From Agrobacterium fabrum str. C58 (GTDB taxonomy: Bacteria > Pseudomonadota > Alphaproteobacteria > Rhizobiales > Rhizobiaceae): DNA of 64,000 nucleotides. The notes beneath the pieces were generated by a model. It saw nothing but the letters and a program-made list of their open reading frames with translations. It did no database searches and was not told the origin of the DNA. The stretch's first letter is position 1; each line of letters opens with the position of its first letter. Position numbers and translations under genes: made by a program. Below, piece after piece: positions 1-8,688 of this stretch. The stretch spans positions 1,927,501 to 1,991,500 of the forward strand of contig NC_003063.2 in assembly GCF_000092025.1 (NCBI RefSeq), given 5' to 3'.

Positions 1-278
1 AGGATCATCAGCCCGTTCAGGCTCGGCAGACCGAGCTTGGGATTGTCGAAGAAACCCGGGCTGACCTTGATGGCGAATCCGTCGAAACCAGGCACATAGG
101 CCGTCTTCACATCCACCTCGCCACGAAACTCAGGGATATCGAGCCGCAGGATCGGCGGCATGGCGACAGCCTCCGTAGCAAGCGCCGAAAAGGCCCGCTC
201 GACACAATCGATCGCGGAGAGGTCGAGCTTCACGACAGCGCGCAGATCTTTTTCGGTTAGGATGTTGATTTGGCTCAT
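1..278 (-). CDS. eutC: EutC-like ectoine utilization protein, ornithine cyclodeaminase family (N-terminal part)
   Basis: The gene runs off the left edge, so only the first 92 codons are visible. They read as the N-terminus of an ornithine cyclodeaminase/mu-crystallin family protein: an ILTEKDLR opening, then PPILRLDIPE, GEVDVKTAYVPG and FAIKVSPGFFDNP, which I recognise as typical of EutC from ectoine catabolic operons. The ATG at 278 overlaps the eutB stop as ATGA, so the two genes are translationally coupled. EutB and EutC are thought to convert 5-hydroxyectoine to ectoine before EutD/EutE open the ring. The assignment rests on motif recall and on the neighbouring genes; another cyclodeaminase-like function cannot be excluded from a fragment. 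Confidence 0.75.
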   Translation of the reverse strand, partial: MSQINILTEKDLRAVVKLDLSAIDCVERAFSALATEAVAMPPILRLDIPEFRGEVDVKTAYVPGFDGFAIKVSPGFFDNPKLGLPSLNGLMI

Positions 279-1294
279 GCGACTCCCCCGTCGATGATCG
301 TCTTGTGGACCGCCGGATCGATATTCCCGCCCGATACGATGATGGCGGCAGGGCCGCTCACCGCGATCTTGCCGGCGAGGATTGCTGCGAAGCCAACGGC
401 GCCCGCGCCTTCCACTCTCAGGTCTTCCTCGCGGGATGCATGGCAGATGCCGGTCGCGATTTCATCTTCGGAGACCAGCACGATCTCATCGAGAAGTGTC
501 TTGCAAAGTGCAAAGGTCACGCGGTTTGCCAGTCCAATCCCGCCGCCAAGCGAATCCGCCAGCGTTTCTTCCTCGCAAACCGAGACGGGGCGGCCGGCTT
601 TCACTGACGCATGCATGGCCGCACCTCGTTCCATGGAAATGCCGATAACCCGCGCCCTTGGCTTCAGCGCCTTCACCGCAACGGCGATACCGCCCGCAAG
701 GCCACCGCCCGATAGAGGAACGAGAATTGTCGCCAGTTCAGGCATGTCTTCAACGACCTCGAGGCCGATAGTGCCCTGGCCGGCCACGACGTCAGCATGA
801 TCGAAAGGTGGGATCGCGGTCAGGCCTCGGTTTTTTGTCAGGCGCTCCACTTCCTCCTGCGCATCATCCTGTGATCTGCCGACAATCCGGATTTCCGCGC
901 CAAGCATGCGGATCGCCTCAACCTTGTTTGCCGGCACCAGCGCCGACATGCAGATCGTGGCGGGAATGCCGAGTTTGGCGGCGGCGTAAGCAACGGCCCG
1001 ACCATGGTTGCCCGTCGAGGCGGTGACTAGGCCACGCCGTCGCACCGCATCGTCAAGCGAGAGGATCGCGTTCATCGCGCCGCGCAGTTTGAAGGCGCCG
1101 ATAGGCTGAAGGGTTTCAAGTTTGAGATGAACAGGATGACCGCAGCGTTCGGAGAGAAACTCCGAGCGAACCAGCGGCGTGCGCTCCACCTGTCCCGAAA
1201 GCCGCGTTGCCGCCCGCTCTATCGCGGCCAGCGAGACCGGAAGCTGGTTTTTATCGGCGGATATGGACAGGTTTTCGCTCTTCATGATTGTCAT
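275..1294 (-). CDS. eutB: EutB-like hydroxyectoine utilization dehydratase (threonine dehydratase family)
   Basis: A 339-residue fold-type II PLP enzyme. The Schiff-base lysine is K69 in GAFKLRGAMN. SSGNHG-type cofactor contacts appear as TASTGNHGRAVAY, the phosphate-binding glycine loop is SGGGLAGG near residue 195, and the C-terminus carries VSGGNID. The family covers threonine/serine dehydratases; the EutB branch is associated with removing the hydroxyl group of 5-hydroxyectoine. The specific call comes from the tight ATGA overlap with eutC and from the regulator, transaminase and dehydrogenase upstream, which match ectoine operons of other alphaproteobacteria. No strong ribosome-binding site precedes the start, and an in-frame ATG three codons downstream is a possible alternative. 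Confidence 0.78.
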   Translation of the reverse strand: MTIMKSENLSISADKNQLPVSLAAIERAATRLSGQVERTPLVRSEFLSERCGHPVHLKLETLQPIGAFKLRGAMNAILSLDDAVRRRGLVTASTGNHGRAVAYAAAKLGIPATICMSALVPANKVEAIRMLGAEIRIVGRSQDDAQEEVERLTKNRGLTAIPPFDHADVVAGQGTIGLEVVEDMPELATILVPLSGGGLAGGIAVAVKALKPRARVIGISMERGAAMHASVKAGRPVSVCEEETLADSLGGGIGLANRVTFALCKTLLDEIVLVSEDEIATGICHASREEDLRVEGAGAVGFAAILAGKIAVSGPAAIIVSGGNIDPAVHKTIIDGGVA

Positions 1295-1316
1295 GTTGAG
1301 AGCGAAATAAAATCAT

Positions 1317-1352
1317 GTCAATTATTATATTGTAATGATTCAATGATTTTGA
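1317..1352 (-). promoter_or_regulatory. AT-rich possible promoter/operator in front of eutB
   Basis: The 67-bp gap between the MocR regulator and eutB is much more AT-rich than its surroundings. On the minus strand it contains a perfect TATAAT hexamer at 1329-1324, about 30 nt before the eutB start. No convincing -35 element sits at the right distance, so an activator may be needed. This would let eutBC be transcribed separately from the regulator gene. Evidence is only sequence resemblance. Confidence 0.3.
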
Positions 1353-1361
1353 GGCTTTACC

Positions 1362-2810
1362 TCAACCGATCGAACCTATGTCGTAAACCGGTGGCAATTG
1401 CTCGAATGTCTGCCGCACGGTGGTCAAGGCCCTGGCGAGGCTTGCATGATTGAGGCGGCCGCCCAGGCATATGCGAATGCCGCCACCATGGCCCGGACCG
1501 GCAATAAAGGGTTCTGATGGGGTTACCGCGACATTCTGGTTCGTGAGCGCGCGCACCAGACCATCCTCCGTCCAGCGTGGCGGAACCGTCAGCCAGGCGC
1601 AGAAGGAGAGGGGGTGGGTCGAGCCTATATGGTCGCCCAATATGTCCACGGCAATTTTTTGCCGCGCACGCGCTTCGGTGCGCTGGACATCCAGCAGCCG
1701 CCGTGCGGTGCCGTTTTCGACCCAACGCGTTGCGATTTCGGCGGTAAGATAGGTTCCGCTCCAGCTCGACACCCGCAGGATGGAGGCGGCGCGGATGGAA
1801 TAGGCGGGTGGCACGACGAGATAACCGACGCGCAGTCCGGTCAGCACTGTCTTGGTGAAGCTGGTGACGAAGAAGCCTAGGTCAGGTAGCATTTCTGTGA
1901 TGGATGGCAGATCATCCTCGATCATCGGACGGTAGACTTCGTCCTCAATGATAAAAATGCCGTACCGCTCGGCGATCGTGGCGATGGCCTGCCTTCGCGC
2001 CGCGCCCGACACATGCCCGGTCGGATTGTTAAGGGTTGGGATGAGCACCAGAGCGCGCACGCCTCCAGCTGCGCAGGCGGCCTCCAGCGCGTCAGGCAAA
2101 ATGCCCTCTTCATCCGTGGGCAGGCCCTTGAGGCTGAAGCCGAGGATATTAGACAGGCCGATAATGCCGTGGTCCGTGAGGTTTTCGCAGAGAACCACGT
2201 CGTTAGAGCGGATAATGCAGCTCAGAGCGAGAAAAATGCCGTGCGCCGCGCCATTGGTGACAAGAATGCGTTCCGCACCGGCCGTCACGCCCATCATGCC
2301 AAGCCATGTTCTGGCCGTTTCGCGATGGCTGTCGAGGCCCGCGACCGGCCGGCAGGGGCGCATGAAGCCAGAATTGTCACTATCGGCCATCTCGCGCAGA
2401 ATGGTGCGAGAGGCATTTTCATGGTCATCGAGATAAACGCCGCGGATGATGGAGAGATCGAGCACCTCGGTGGGGCTGTGATCGAGCATCATGCGGCCTG
2501 CCCGCTCCGTCACCCGCGTCTTCACGAAGGTTCCGCGGCCGATTTCGCCGCTGAGATAACCGAGCCGCTCCGCCTCCTTGTAGGAAAGGCTGACCGTCTG
2601 AACAGAAAGGCCGAGTTCGCGGGCGAGATCGCGGTGCGTCGGCATGCGGTCCATCGGCTTCAAAACGCCGGCGTCGATATCGGCAATAATGCGTTCCGTC
2701 AGTGCGGAATGTTTCGTTTCGCCTTTCTGCTTGGCCAGCGTCGGCCGCCATGCCACCGGTCTCGTTGTGGAAACTGGATCTGGGCTGGGTGAATTGGCTT
2801 GACGACGCAT
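1362..2810 (-). CDS. enuR: EnuR-type MocR/GntR family transcriptional regulator
   Basis: A 482-residue MocR protein. The N-terminal GntR winged helix (about residues 35-105) includes MPTHRDLARELGLSVQTVS and YLSGEIGRGTFV. The rest is an aminotransferase-fold effector domain with NPTGH, IIEDEVYRP and the PLP lysine K320 in SFTKTVLTGLRVGY. In EnuR regulators of ectoine catabolism the PLP-bearing domain senses the intermediates N-alpha-acetyl-DABA and DABA. Position supports this role: it lies in the same direction between the transaminase gene and eutB. By fold alone it could be mistaken for an aminotransferase, but the HTH domain and length of about 480 fix it as a MocR regulator. The ATG has only a weak ribosome-binding site. 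Confidence 0.75.
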   Translation of the reverse strand: MRRQANSPSPDPVSTTRPVAWRPTLAKQKGETKHSALTERIIADIDAGVLKPMDRMPTHRDLARELGLSVQTVSLSYKEAERLGYLSGEIGRGTFVKTRVTERAGRMMLDHSPTEVLDLSIIRGVYLDDHENASRTILREMADSDNSGFMRPCRPVAGLDSHRETARTWLGMMGVTAGAERILVTNGAAHGIFLALSCIIRSNDVVLCENLTDHGIIGLSNILGFSLKGLPTDEEGILPDALEAACAAGGVRALVLIPTLNNPTGHVSGAARRQAIATIAERYGIFIIEDEVYRPMIEDDLPSITEMLPDLGFFVTSFTKTVLTGLRVGYLVVPPAYSIRAASILRVSSWSGTYLTAEIATRWVENGTARRLLDVQRTEARARQKIAVDILGDHIGSTHPLSFCAWLTVPPRWTEDGLVRALTNQNVAVTPSEPFIAGPGHGGGIRICLGGRLNHASLARALTTVRQTFEQLPPVYDIGSIG

Positions 2811-2893
2811 GAAATTGTCTCGTTTTCGACGAAGGTAATTTCATGACATTATGCATGCTTCTGCGAAAAGATGAAGCCTTATGCAGCGCAGAT

Positions 2894-2924
2894 GGCAACT
2901 GCGCCGTAAAGAGGCGCAGTTGCC
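2894..2924 (-). terminator. Perfect 12-bp stem-loop after the transaminase gene
   Basis: GGCAACTGCGCC (2894-2905) pairs perfectly with GGCGCAGTTGCC (2913-2924) around a 7-nt loop, just past the transaminase stop at 2971. There is no U-tract on either strand, so it is not a canonical Rho-independent terminator. It may be a partial terminator or an RNA-stabilising processing signal between the transaminase and regulator genes. Confidence 0.45.
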
Positions 2925-2970
2925 GTGGAAATGAGCAGCATTTGCGATAGTTGAAAACTGGAGCTGCCGA

Positions 2971-4374
2971 TCAGATTTTCTCGCCGGCCTGGACCAGATC
3001 GTCCATGACGGTGCGCACGGCGGCTTCCGCGATGGCGATGATTTCGTCCACCTCCGCCTTCGTTGTGACGAGCGGCGGTGCAAAGCCGAGAATATCGCCG
3101 TGCGGCATGGCGCGCGCAATGAGGCCGCCGTTGCGCGCCGCCTTTGAAACGCGTGCGCCGACCGTCAGATGAGGGGCAAAACGGGTCTTCTTTTCCCGAT
3201 CAGCGACGAACTCGATAGCGCCCATCAGTCCCACACCGCGCACCTCGCCGACGATAGGAAGCTGGGCGAACTTCGCCTTCAGCTGTTCCTGGAAATAGCT
3301 GCCAACGGCCTGTGCGTTGCCCGGCAGGTCTTCCTTTTCGACGATGTCGAGCACGGCGTTTGCCGCCGCCGCGCCGATAGGATGGCCGGAATAGGTGTAG
3401 CCGTGGGAGAAGGCGCCGACGCGATCCGCGCCGTCCTCCATCACCGTGTAGACTTTCTCCCCTACGATGGCGCCGGAAAGCGGGAAATAGGCCGAGGTCA
3501 GGCCTTTAGCGACGGTGATCAGATCCGGTTCGATGCCGTAATGCTGTGAACCAAACATGGAACCCGTGCGGCCGAAGCCGGTAATAACCTCATCCGCAAT
3601 CAACAGCACATCGTATTTTTTGAGAACCTCCTGGATGGCTGGCCAGTAACCTTCCGGCGGCGGTGTGATACCGCCCGTTCCAAGCACCGGCTCGGCGATG
3701 AATGCTCCGATCGTGTCCGGTCCTTCGCGCAGAATGAGGGCTTCCAGTTCGGCGGCGCGTCGTTTTGAGAATTCCAGTTCGGTTTCACCGGCTTCCGCGC
3801 CCCAATAGTGATGCGGAACGCCGGTATGGAGGATGCCGACCCGTGGAAGGTCCATGTGGTCGTGATAAAAACTCATGCCTGTCATCGAGCCGGCGACGAC
3901 GCTGCAGCCGTGATATCCCCTCTCGCGGGAGATGATCTTCTTCTTCTGCGGCTTGCCACGCAGATTGTTGTAATACCAGACGAGTTTGGCCTGCGTCTCG
4001 TTGGCGTCGGACCCCGACATGCCGTAGAACACCTTGCTCATTTTGCCCGGTGCCATCCTGACGAGGCGGTCGGAAAGGATGGCCAGTTCATCCGTCGTGT
4101 GAGCGGCGTAGGAATGATAATAGGCGAGGCGGTAGGCCTGTCGCGAAATCGCCTCAGCTACCTCGGTGCGGCCATAACCGACATTGACGCAATAAAGACC
4201 GGCAAATCCATCGATCAATTGCTTGCCGTGCGCGTCCTGAATGCGGATGCCCTTGCCGGTTTCAACGATGGTGGGTTCGCCGAGTTTACCGCTGGCAAAA
4301 TCCTTGAGCTGCGTGAAGGGATGCAGAACGGCGTTTCGATCCATTTCCGCGATATTTTTGATGTCGATGGTCAT
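2971..4374 (-). CDS. doeD: Class III aminotransferase, probable L-2,4-diaminobutyrate transaminase (DoeD/Atf)
   Basis: The start at 4374 gives 467 residues beginning MTIDIKN, with the ribosome-binding site GAAAGGA lying across the stop of the preceding dehydrogenase gene; an upstream extension is open but unneeded. It is a fold-type I, class III aminotransferase: YGMSGSDANETQAKL, DEVITGFGRTG, the PLP lysine K290 in TVAKGLTSAYFPL, and TYSGHPIGAAAA. In ectoine breakdown this step converts L-2,4-diaminobutyrate to aspartate semialdehyde, which the adjacent dehydrogenase would oxidise to aspartate. Taken alone, the sequence could equally be an omega-amino acid:pyruvate transaminase; the pathway call depends on the neighbours. 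Confidence 0.72.
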   Translation of the reverse strand: MTIDIKNIAEMDRNAVLHPFTQLKDFASGKLGEPTIVETGKGIRIQDAHGKQLIDGFAGLYCVNVGYGRTEVAEAISRQAYRLAYYHSYAAHTTDELAILSDRLVRMAPGKMSKVFYGMSGSDANETQAKLVWYYNNLRGKPQKKKIISRERGYHGCSVVAGSMTGMSFYHDHMDLPRVGILHTGVPHHYWGAEAGETELEFSKRRAAELEALILREGPDTIGAFIAEPVLGTGGITPPPEGYWPAIQEVLKKYDVLLIADEVITGFGRTGSMFGSQHYGIEPDLITVAKGLTSAYFPLSGAIVGEKVYTVMEDGADRVGAFSHGYTYSGHPIGAAAANAVLDIVEKEDLPGNAQAVGSYFQEQLKAKFAQLPIVGEVRGVGLMGAIEFVADREKKTRFAPHLTVGARVSKAARNGGLIARAMPHGDILGFAPPLVTTKAEVDEIIAIAEAAVRTVMDDLVQAGEKI

Positions 4375-4387
4375 AGGTGAGATCCTT

Positions 4388-5866
4388 TCAGGCAGCCAGA
4401 TTGCCGAAGCAGACATATTTGGGTTCGAGATATTCCATGAGGCCATGACGCGAGCCCTCGCGGCCAAGGCCTGATTGTTTCCAGCCGCCGAATGGAATGG
4501 GCGCTCCGGTGAATTTCGGCGTGTTGACGGCAACCATGCCGTATTCGAGCTGGTCGGTCAGGCGCATCGCCCGGCCGAGATCGTTGGTGTAGAGATAGGC
4601 CGCCAGTCCCATCTCTGTTGCATTGGCGCGGCGGATCACCTCCGCCTCGTCATCGAACGGCAAGATGGCGGCCACCGGGCCGAAGGTTTCTTCGCGGGCG
4701 ATCAGCATGTCGTCGGTAACATCGGCAAGCACGGTGGGGGTGACGAAGTTGCCGCCGAGCGGACTGTCCTGTCCGCCGCAGACGAGCCGTGCACCCGCCG
4801 ACAGCGCCTGGGCAACCTGCTGGCGGCACTTTTCGGCGACGGACGGCCGCGTCATGGGGCCGATATCGACACCGGTTTCGAGGCCATGACCAACAGTCAG
4901 CCTGGACGTCGCCTCGGCAAACCGCTCAACAAATCGCGGATAAAGGCTGCGCTGCACATAGATGCGGTTTGCCGCAAGACAGTCCTGCCCGGAAGTGGCG
5001 AATTTTGCGCCCAGACAGCCTTTGACGGCCTCTGTGAGATCTGCATCTGCGAAGACGATGAAGGGTGCGTGCCCTCCAAGCTCCAAGGATGCTTTTTTCA
5101 CCGTCGCCGCAGATTGCGTCAGAAGAATTCGTCCCACCTCGGTCGAACCCGTAAAGGAAAATGCCCGCACCTCGGTATTTTCCAGAAGGCGGCGCGCAAG
5201 GGGTGCGGCTTCTCCCGGCAGAACTTGCAATACGCCAGGTGGTACGCCGGACTCTTCGGCAAGTCTTGCCAGCGCCAGCGCTGACAGAGGTGTTTCGGGA
5301 GCAGGTTTGACGATCATCGTACAGCCGGCAGCAAGTGCAGCACCGGCCTTGCGCGCTATCATCGCTGAGGGAAAGTTCCATGGCGTGATGGCGACGGTAA
5401 CGCCGATCGGCTGCATCCGCACGGAAAGATTGCTGCCCTTCAGATGGGTTGGAATTGTTTCGCCGTAAGATCGCTCCCCCTCACTCGCGAACCAGTCGAG
5501 GAAATTGGCGGCGTAGGCGATTTCGCCGCGTGATTCCGCCAGCGGTTTGCCCTGTTCGGCGCTGATGATCGTGGCGAGGTCATGCGCATTCTCCCGCATG
5601 CGCGCACTCCAGTTGCGCAAAATGTCGCCGCGATCAACAGGCAGCATATCGCGCCAGCCGGCGAAAGCCTTGCTGGCTGCGTCTATCGCAAAATCGACAT
5701 CATTGAGCGTGCAGGACGCCACGTCGGCGAGGTGATCGCCTCCCGCGGGATCAACGATGGCGAACATCTGATCGCGCTCCACCCATGCCCCATTCACAAA
5801 CGCACGGTCTTCGATCAAATCGCGTCGATGCAGGTTTTTCAACGCAGCGCTTGCGATGCCTTTCAT
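4388..5866 (-). CDS. doeC: NAD(P)-dependent aldehyde dehydrogenase, GabD/DoeC type
   Basis: This 492-residue protein has the complete aldehyde dehydrogenase fold: the Rossmann region around TPWNFPSAMIARK, FTGSTEVGR, the catalytic glutamate in SLELGGHAPF, and the nucleophile C296 in SGQDCLAANR. It belongs with succinate-semialdehyde dehydrogenases. In ectoine clusters the gene in this place (ssd or doeC) oxidises aspartate semialdehyde to aspartate. It is the first gene of a minus-strand unit whose next gene starts 13 bp downstream, and it is divergent from the AsnC-type regulator gene 121 bp away. The ATG follows AAGGGAG. A GABA-pathway role as GabD is the main alternative. Confidence 0.75.
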   Translation of the reverse strand: MKGIASAALKNLHRRDLIEDRAFVNGAWVERDQMFAIVDPAGGDHLADVASCTLNDVDFAIDAASKAFAGWRDMLPVDRGDILRNWSARMRENAHDLATIISAEQGKPLAESRGEIAYAANFLDWFASEGERSYGETIPTHLKGSNLSVRMQPIGVTVAITPWNFPSAMIARKAGAALAAGCTMIVKPAPETPLSALALARLAEESGVPPGVLQVLPGEAAPLARRLLENTEVRAFSFTGSTEVGRILLTQSAATVKKASLELGGHAPFIVFADADLTEAVKGCLGAKFATSGQDCLAANRIYVQRSLYPRFVERFAEATSRLTVGHGLETGVDIGPMTRPSVAEKCRQQVAQALSAGARLVCGGQDSPLGGNFVTPTVLADVTDDMLIAREETFGPVAAILPFDDEAEVIRRANATEMGLAAYLYTNDLGRAMRLTDQLEYGMVAVNTPKFTGAPIPFGGWKQSGLGREGSRHGLMEYLEPKYVCFGNLAA

Positions 5867-5987
5867 AAAAATGCTCCCTTTTTATTTGCCATCAGCCTAG
5901 CGGCGCTGCATGATCGCAAGACGGCATTTTTATGCGTTTTAACGCCGAAATAATGCTTGTTTCCATCGCAAAGCGCAGGAATTCGGC

Positions 5988-6455
5988 ATGATTACGCTTG
6001 ATAGAGCTGATAGGGCGTTGCTTGACGCCGTCCAGAAAAACAATCGCCTGACCTCGGAAGAACTGGCGCAGATCGTCAATTTGTCGCCAACGGCCTGTCA
6101 GCGGCGTTTGAAGCGACTGCGCGAGGAAGGCATCATCGAGGCGGATGTCGCCATCGTTTCGCCAAAGGCCGTGGGACGCGGCATCACCATGATCGTACTC
6201 GTCTCGCTTGAGCGCGAGCGGGCCGACATCGTCGATCGCTTCAAAGCGGCGATCCGGACGACGCGCGAGGTCATGATCGGATATTATGTCACTGGTGATG
6301 CTGATTTCATTCTGGTGATCACGGCCAAGGACATGGAAGACTACGAGGTTTTCACCCGCCGGTTCTTCTACGAAAACCACGATATCAAGGGTTTCAAGAC
6401 CATGGTTGTGATGGACCGCGTAAAAGCCGGGTTTTCCTTTCCAATAGAGGTGTGA
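5988..6455 (+). CDS. doeX: Lrp/AsnC family regulator (DoeX/AsnC of ectoine clusters)
   Basis: A 155-residue protein with an N-terminal winged HTH (about 5-60; LTSEELAQIVNLSPTACQRRLKRL) and a C-terminal RAM domain (about 70-150; YYVTGDADFILVI). This is normal length for the family, whose members form ligand-binding octamers. It is divergent from the dehydrogenase-transaminase pair, and the 121-bp shared gap is the obvious site for its operator. DoeX in Halomonas and AsnC in Ruegeria occupy the same position in ectoine degradation clusters. The ATG follows AGGAATT. Confidence 0.75.
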   Translation: MITLDRADRALLDAVQKNNRLTSEELAQIVNLSPTACQRRLKRLREEGIIEADVAIVSPKAVGRGITMIVLVSLERERADIVDRFKAAIRTTREVMIGYYVTGDADFILVITAKDMEDYEVFTRRFFYENHDIKGFKTMVVMDRVKAGFSFPIEV

Positions 6456-6514
6456 TGACTTGTGATTTCGAGGACGCGCCACCAGATGTCGGTGATTGAT
6501 GAAAAGGCGCTACG

Positions 6515-7075
6515 ATGATGACTGATATCTCACTCCCTATAGTGACCGACCGGCTGATCCTTCGCAGGTTTCAGTCCGCGGATCTGGCGGCGTATGGGGA
6601 CTACCACAGGCGCGACGACGTCTATCGGTTCCTGTACTCCGCACCGCCATCGGCGGAAGCAATGAAGGCGCAGTTTTCCGGCCTGCTCTCGGCCTCTTTC
6701 GAGAAGGAAGGAGATACGCTGCGACTTGCCGTCATCCGCGCTGAGGATGGAGCGCTTGCCGGGGAGGTCCTTCTTAAAATCGCCAGCGCGGCGGCTCTGC
6801 AGGCCGAGGTGGGTTACATTTTCAATCCGGTGGTTTCGGGGAAAGGCTATGCCACGGAAGCGGTGAGGGCCATGATAACGCTCGGCTTTGACACGCTCGG
6901 ATATCATCGCATTTTTGCGCGGCTGGATGCCCTCAATCATGGATCGATCGGCGTTGTCGAACGTCTCGGCCTGCGAAAGGAAGCCCATTTGATCGAGAAT
7001 GACCGGTTCAACGGGACATGGGGCGACGAGTTCATCTATGCCGTTCTGAAGTCAGAATGGCCCCCCGGTTCATGA
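6515..7075 (+). CDS. GNAT family N-acetyltransferase, RimJ/RimL type
   Basis: A 186-residue GNAT protein. The N-terminus TDRLILRRFQSADL is typical of the RimJ/RimL-like acetyltransferase_3 group. EVGYIFNPVVSGKGYATEAVRAM contains the acetyl-CoA pyrophosphate loop (GKGYATE), and NHGSIGVVERLGLRKEAH is the usual late helix and strand. The acceptor substrate cannot be read from the sequence. It follows the AsnC gene by about 60 bp and precedes phrB by about 45 bp in the same direction. Two adjacent ATGs (6515 and 6518) are equally possible starts. Confidence 0.8.
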   Translation: MMTDISLPIVTDRLILRRFQSADLAAYGDYHRRDDVYRFLYSAPPSAEAMKAQFSGLLSASFEKEGDTLRLAVIRAEDGALAGEVLLKIASAAALQAEVGYIFNPVVSGKGYATEAVRAMITLGFDTLGYHRIFARLDALNHGSIGVVERLGLRKEAHLIENDRFNGTWGDEFIYAVLKSEWPPGS

Positions 7076-7119
7076 GGTCGCCCGGTTGAGGTTTGTGTCC
7101 GGTTTGAAGGAGGTTCTCG

Positions 7120-8643
7120 GTGTCTCAGCTGGTGTTGATCCTGGGCGATCAATTGTCGCCTTCAATCGCCGCGCTCGATGGCGTCGACAAGAAGCAGGAT
7201 ACAATCGTGCTTTGCGAGGTGATGGCGGAGGCAAGCTATGTCGGCCATCACAAGAAAAAGATCGCCTTCATCTTTTCCGCCATGCGCCACTTTGCCGAGG
7301 AATTGCGAGGCGAGGGCTACCGGGTCCGTTACACGCGAATTGACGATGCCGACAATGCGGGCTCGTTTACCGGTGAGGTGAAGCGGGCAATAGATGACCT
7401 CACGCCTTCGAGGATCTGCGTGACCGAACCCGGGGAATGGCGGGTCAGGTCAGAGATGGATGGCTTTGCCGGAGCCTTTGGCATCCAGGTGGACATCCGC
7501 TCCGACCGGCGCTTCCTGTCCAGTCACGGCGAGTTCCGGAACTGGGCTGCGGGCCGAAAAAGCCTGACGATGGAATATTTCTACAGGGAAATGCGACGCA
7601 AGACCGGCTTGTTGATGAATGGTGAGCAGCCTGTCGGCGGGCGCTGGAATTTTGATGCGGAGAACCGCCAACCCGCGAGGCCGGATCTTTTGAGACCTAA
7701 ACATCCTGTCTTTGCGCCGGACAAGATAACAAAAGAGGTCATCGACACCGTCGAGCGACTGTTTCCGGACAATTTCGGCAAACTTGAAAATTTCGGTTTT
7801 GCGGTCACCCGCACCGATGCAGAGCGGGCGCTGAGTGCCTTCATCGACGATTTCCTGTGCAACTTCGGCGCCACGCAGGATGCCATGCTGCAGGATGACC
7901 CCAACCTGAACCACTCGCTTCTGTCATTTTATATCAATTGCGGCCTGCTGGACGCCCTTGATGTCTGCAAGGCTGCGGAGCGGGCCTATCATGAAGGCGG
8001 AGCGCCGCTCAATGCCGTCGAAGGGTTCATTCGTCAGATCATCGGCTGGCGGGAATATATGCGTGGCATCTATTGGCTTGCCGGGCCGGACTATGTCGAC
8101 AGCAATTTTTTCGAAAACGACAGATCGCTTCCGGTTTTCTACTGGACGGGCAAGACCCACATGAACTGCATGGCTAAGGTTATCACGGAAACCATCGAGA
8201 ATGCCTATGCCCATCACATCCAGCGCCTGATGATAACAGGAAATTTCGCGCTGCTCGCCGGCATCGATCCAAAGGCGGTGCATCGGTGGTATCTCGAGGT
8301 CTATGCGGACGCCTATGAATGGGTGGAACTGCCCAATGTGATCGGCATGAGCCAGTTCGCCGATGGCGGCTTTCTTGGAACGAAGCCGTATGCAGCCAGC
8401 GGAAATTACATCAACCGGATGTCCGATTATTGCGATACCTGTCGCTACGATCCGAAGGAGCGTCTGGGAGACAATGCCTGTCCGTTCAATGCACTTTATT
8501 GGGACTTCCTCGCCCGCAACAGGGAAAAGCTGAAATCCAACCATCGCCTAGCGCAACCCTACGCCACCTGGGCCAGGATGAGCGAGGATGTGCGCCATGA
8601 CCTGAGGGCAAAGGCTGCCGCTTTTCTGCGAAAGCTTGACTGA
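7120..8643 (+). CDS. phrB: (6-4) photolyase PhrB, Fe-S cryptochrome/photolyase family
   Basis: The GTG at 7120 follows a strong AAGGAGG and gives 507 residues. The N-terminal alpha/beta domain (LVLILGDQLSP) is that of the FeS-BCP class of photolyases. The C-terminal FAD domain carries the four cluster ligands C350, C438, C441 and C454, the latter three in YCDTC and DNACPF, and the His pair at 365-366 in AHHIQR. These positions match what is published for Agrobacterium PhrB, a bacterial (6-4) photolyase with FAD, a [4Fe-4S] cluster and a ribityllumazine antenna. It repairs UV (6-4) photoproducts using light. The gene is convergent with the curlin gene 45 bp downstream. Confidence 0.95.
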   Translation: MSQLVLILGDQLSPSIAALDGVDKKQDTIVLCEVMAEASYVGHHKKKIAFIFSAMRHFAEELRGEGYRVRYTRIDDADNAGSFTGEVKRAIDDLTPSRICVTEPGEWRVRSEMDGFAGAFGIQVDIRSDRRFLSSHGEFRNWAAGRKSLTMEYFYREMRRKTGLLMNGEQPVGGRWNFDAENRQPARPDLLRPKHPVFAPDKITKEVIDTVERLFPDNFGKLENFGFAVTRTDAERALSAFIDDFLCNFGATQDAMLQDDPNLNHSLLSFYINCGLLDALDVCKAAERAYHEGGAPLNAVEGFIRQIIGWREYMRGIYWLAGPDYVDSNFFENDRSLPVFYWTGKTHMNCMAKVITETIENAYAHHIQRLMITGNFALLAGIDPKAVHRWYLEVYADAYEWVELPNVIGMSQFADGGFLGTKPYAASGNYINRMSDYCDTCRYDPKERLGDNACPFNALYWDFLARNREKLKSNHRLAQPYATWARMSEDVRHDLRAKAAAFLRKLD

Positions 8644-8688
8644 TGCAGGCAAAGGGCTTGTCGAATAACGGCGGGCCGCCTTTCGCCC

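Noticed and set aside
1362..2810. Annotation of the MocR protein as an aminotransferase
   Set aside because: The N-terminal GntR winged helix and total length identify a regulator; the PLP fold is its sensing domain.
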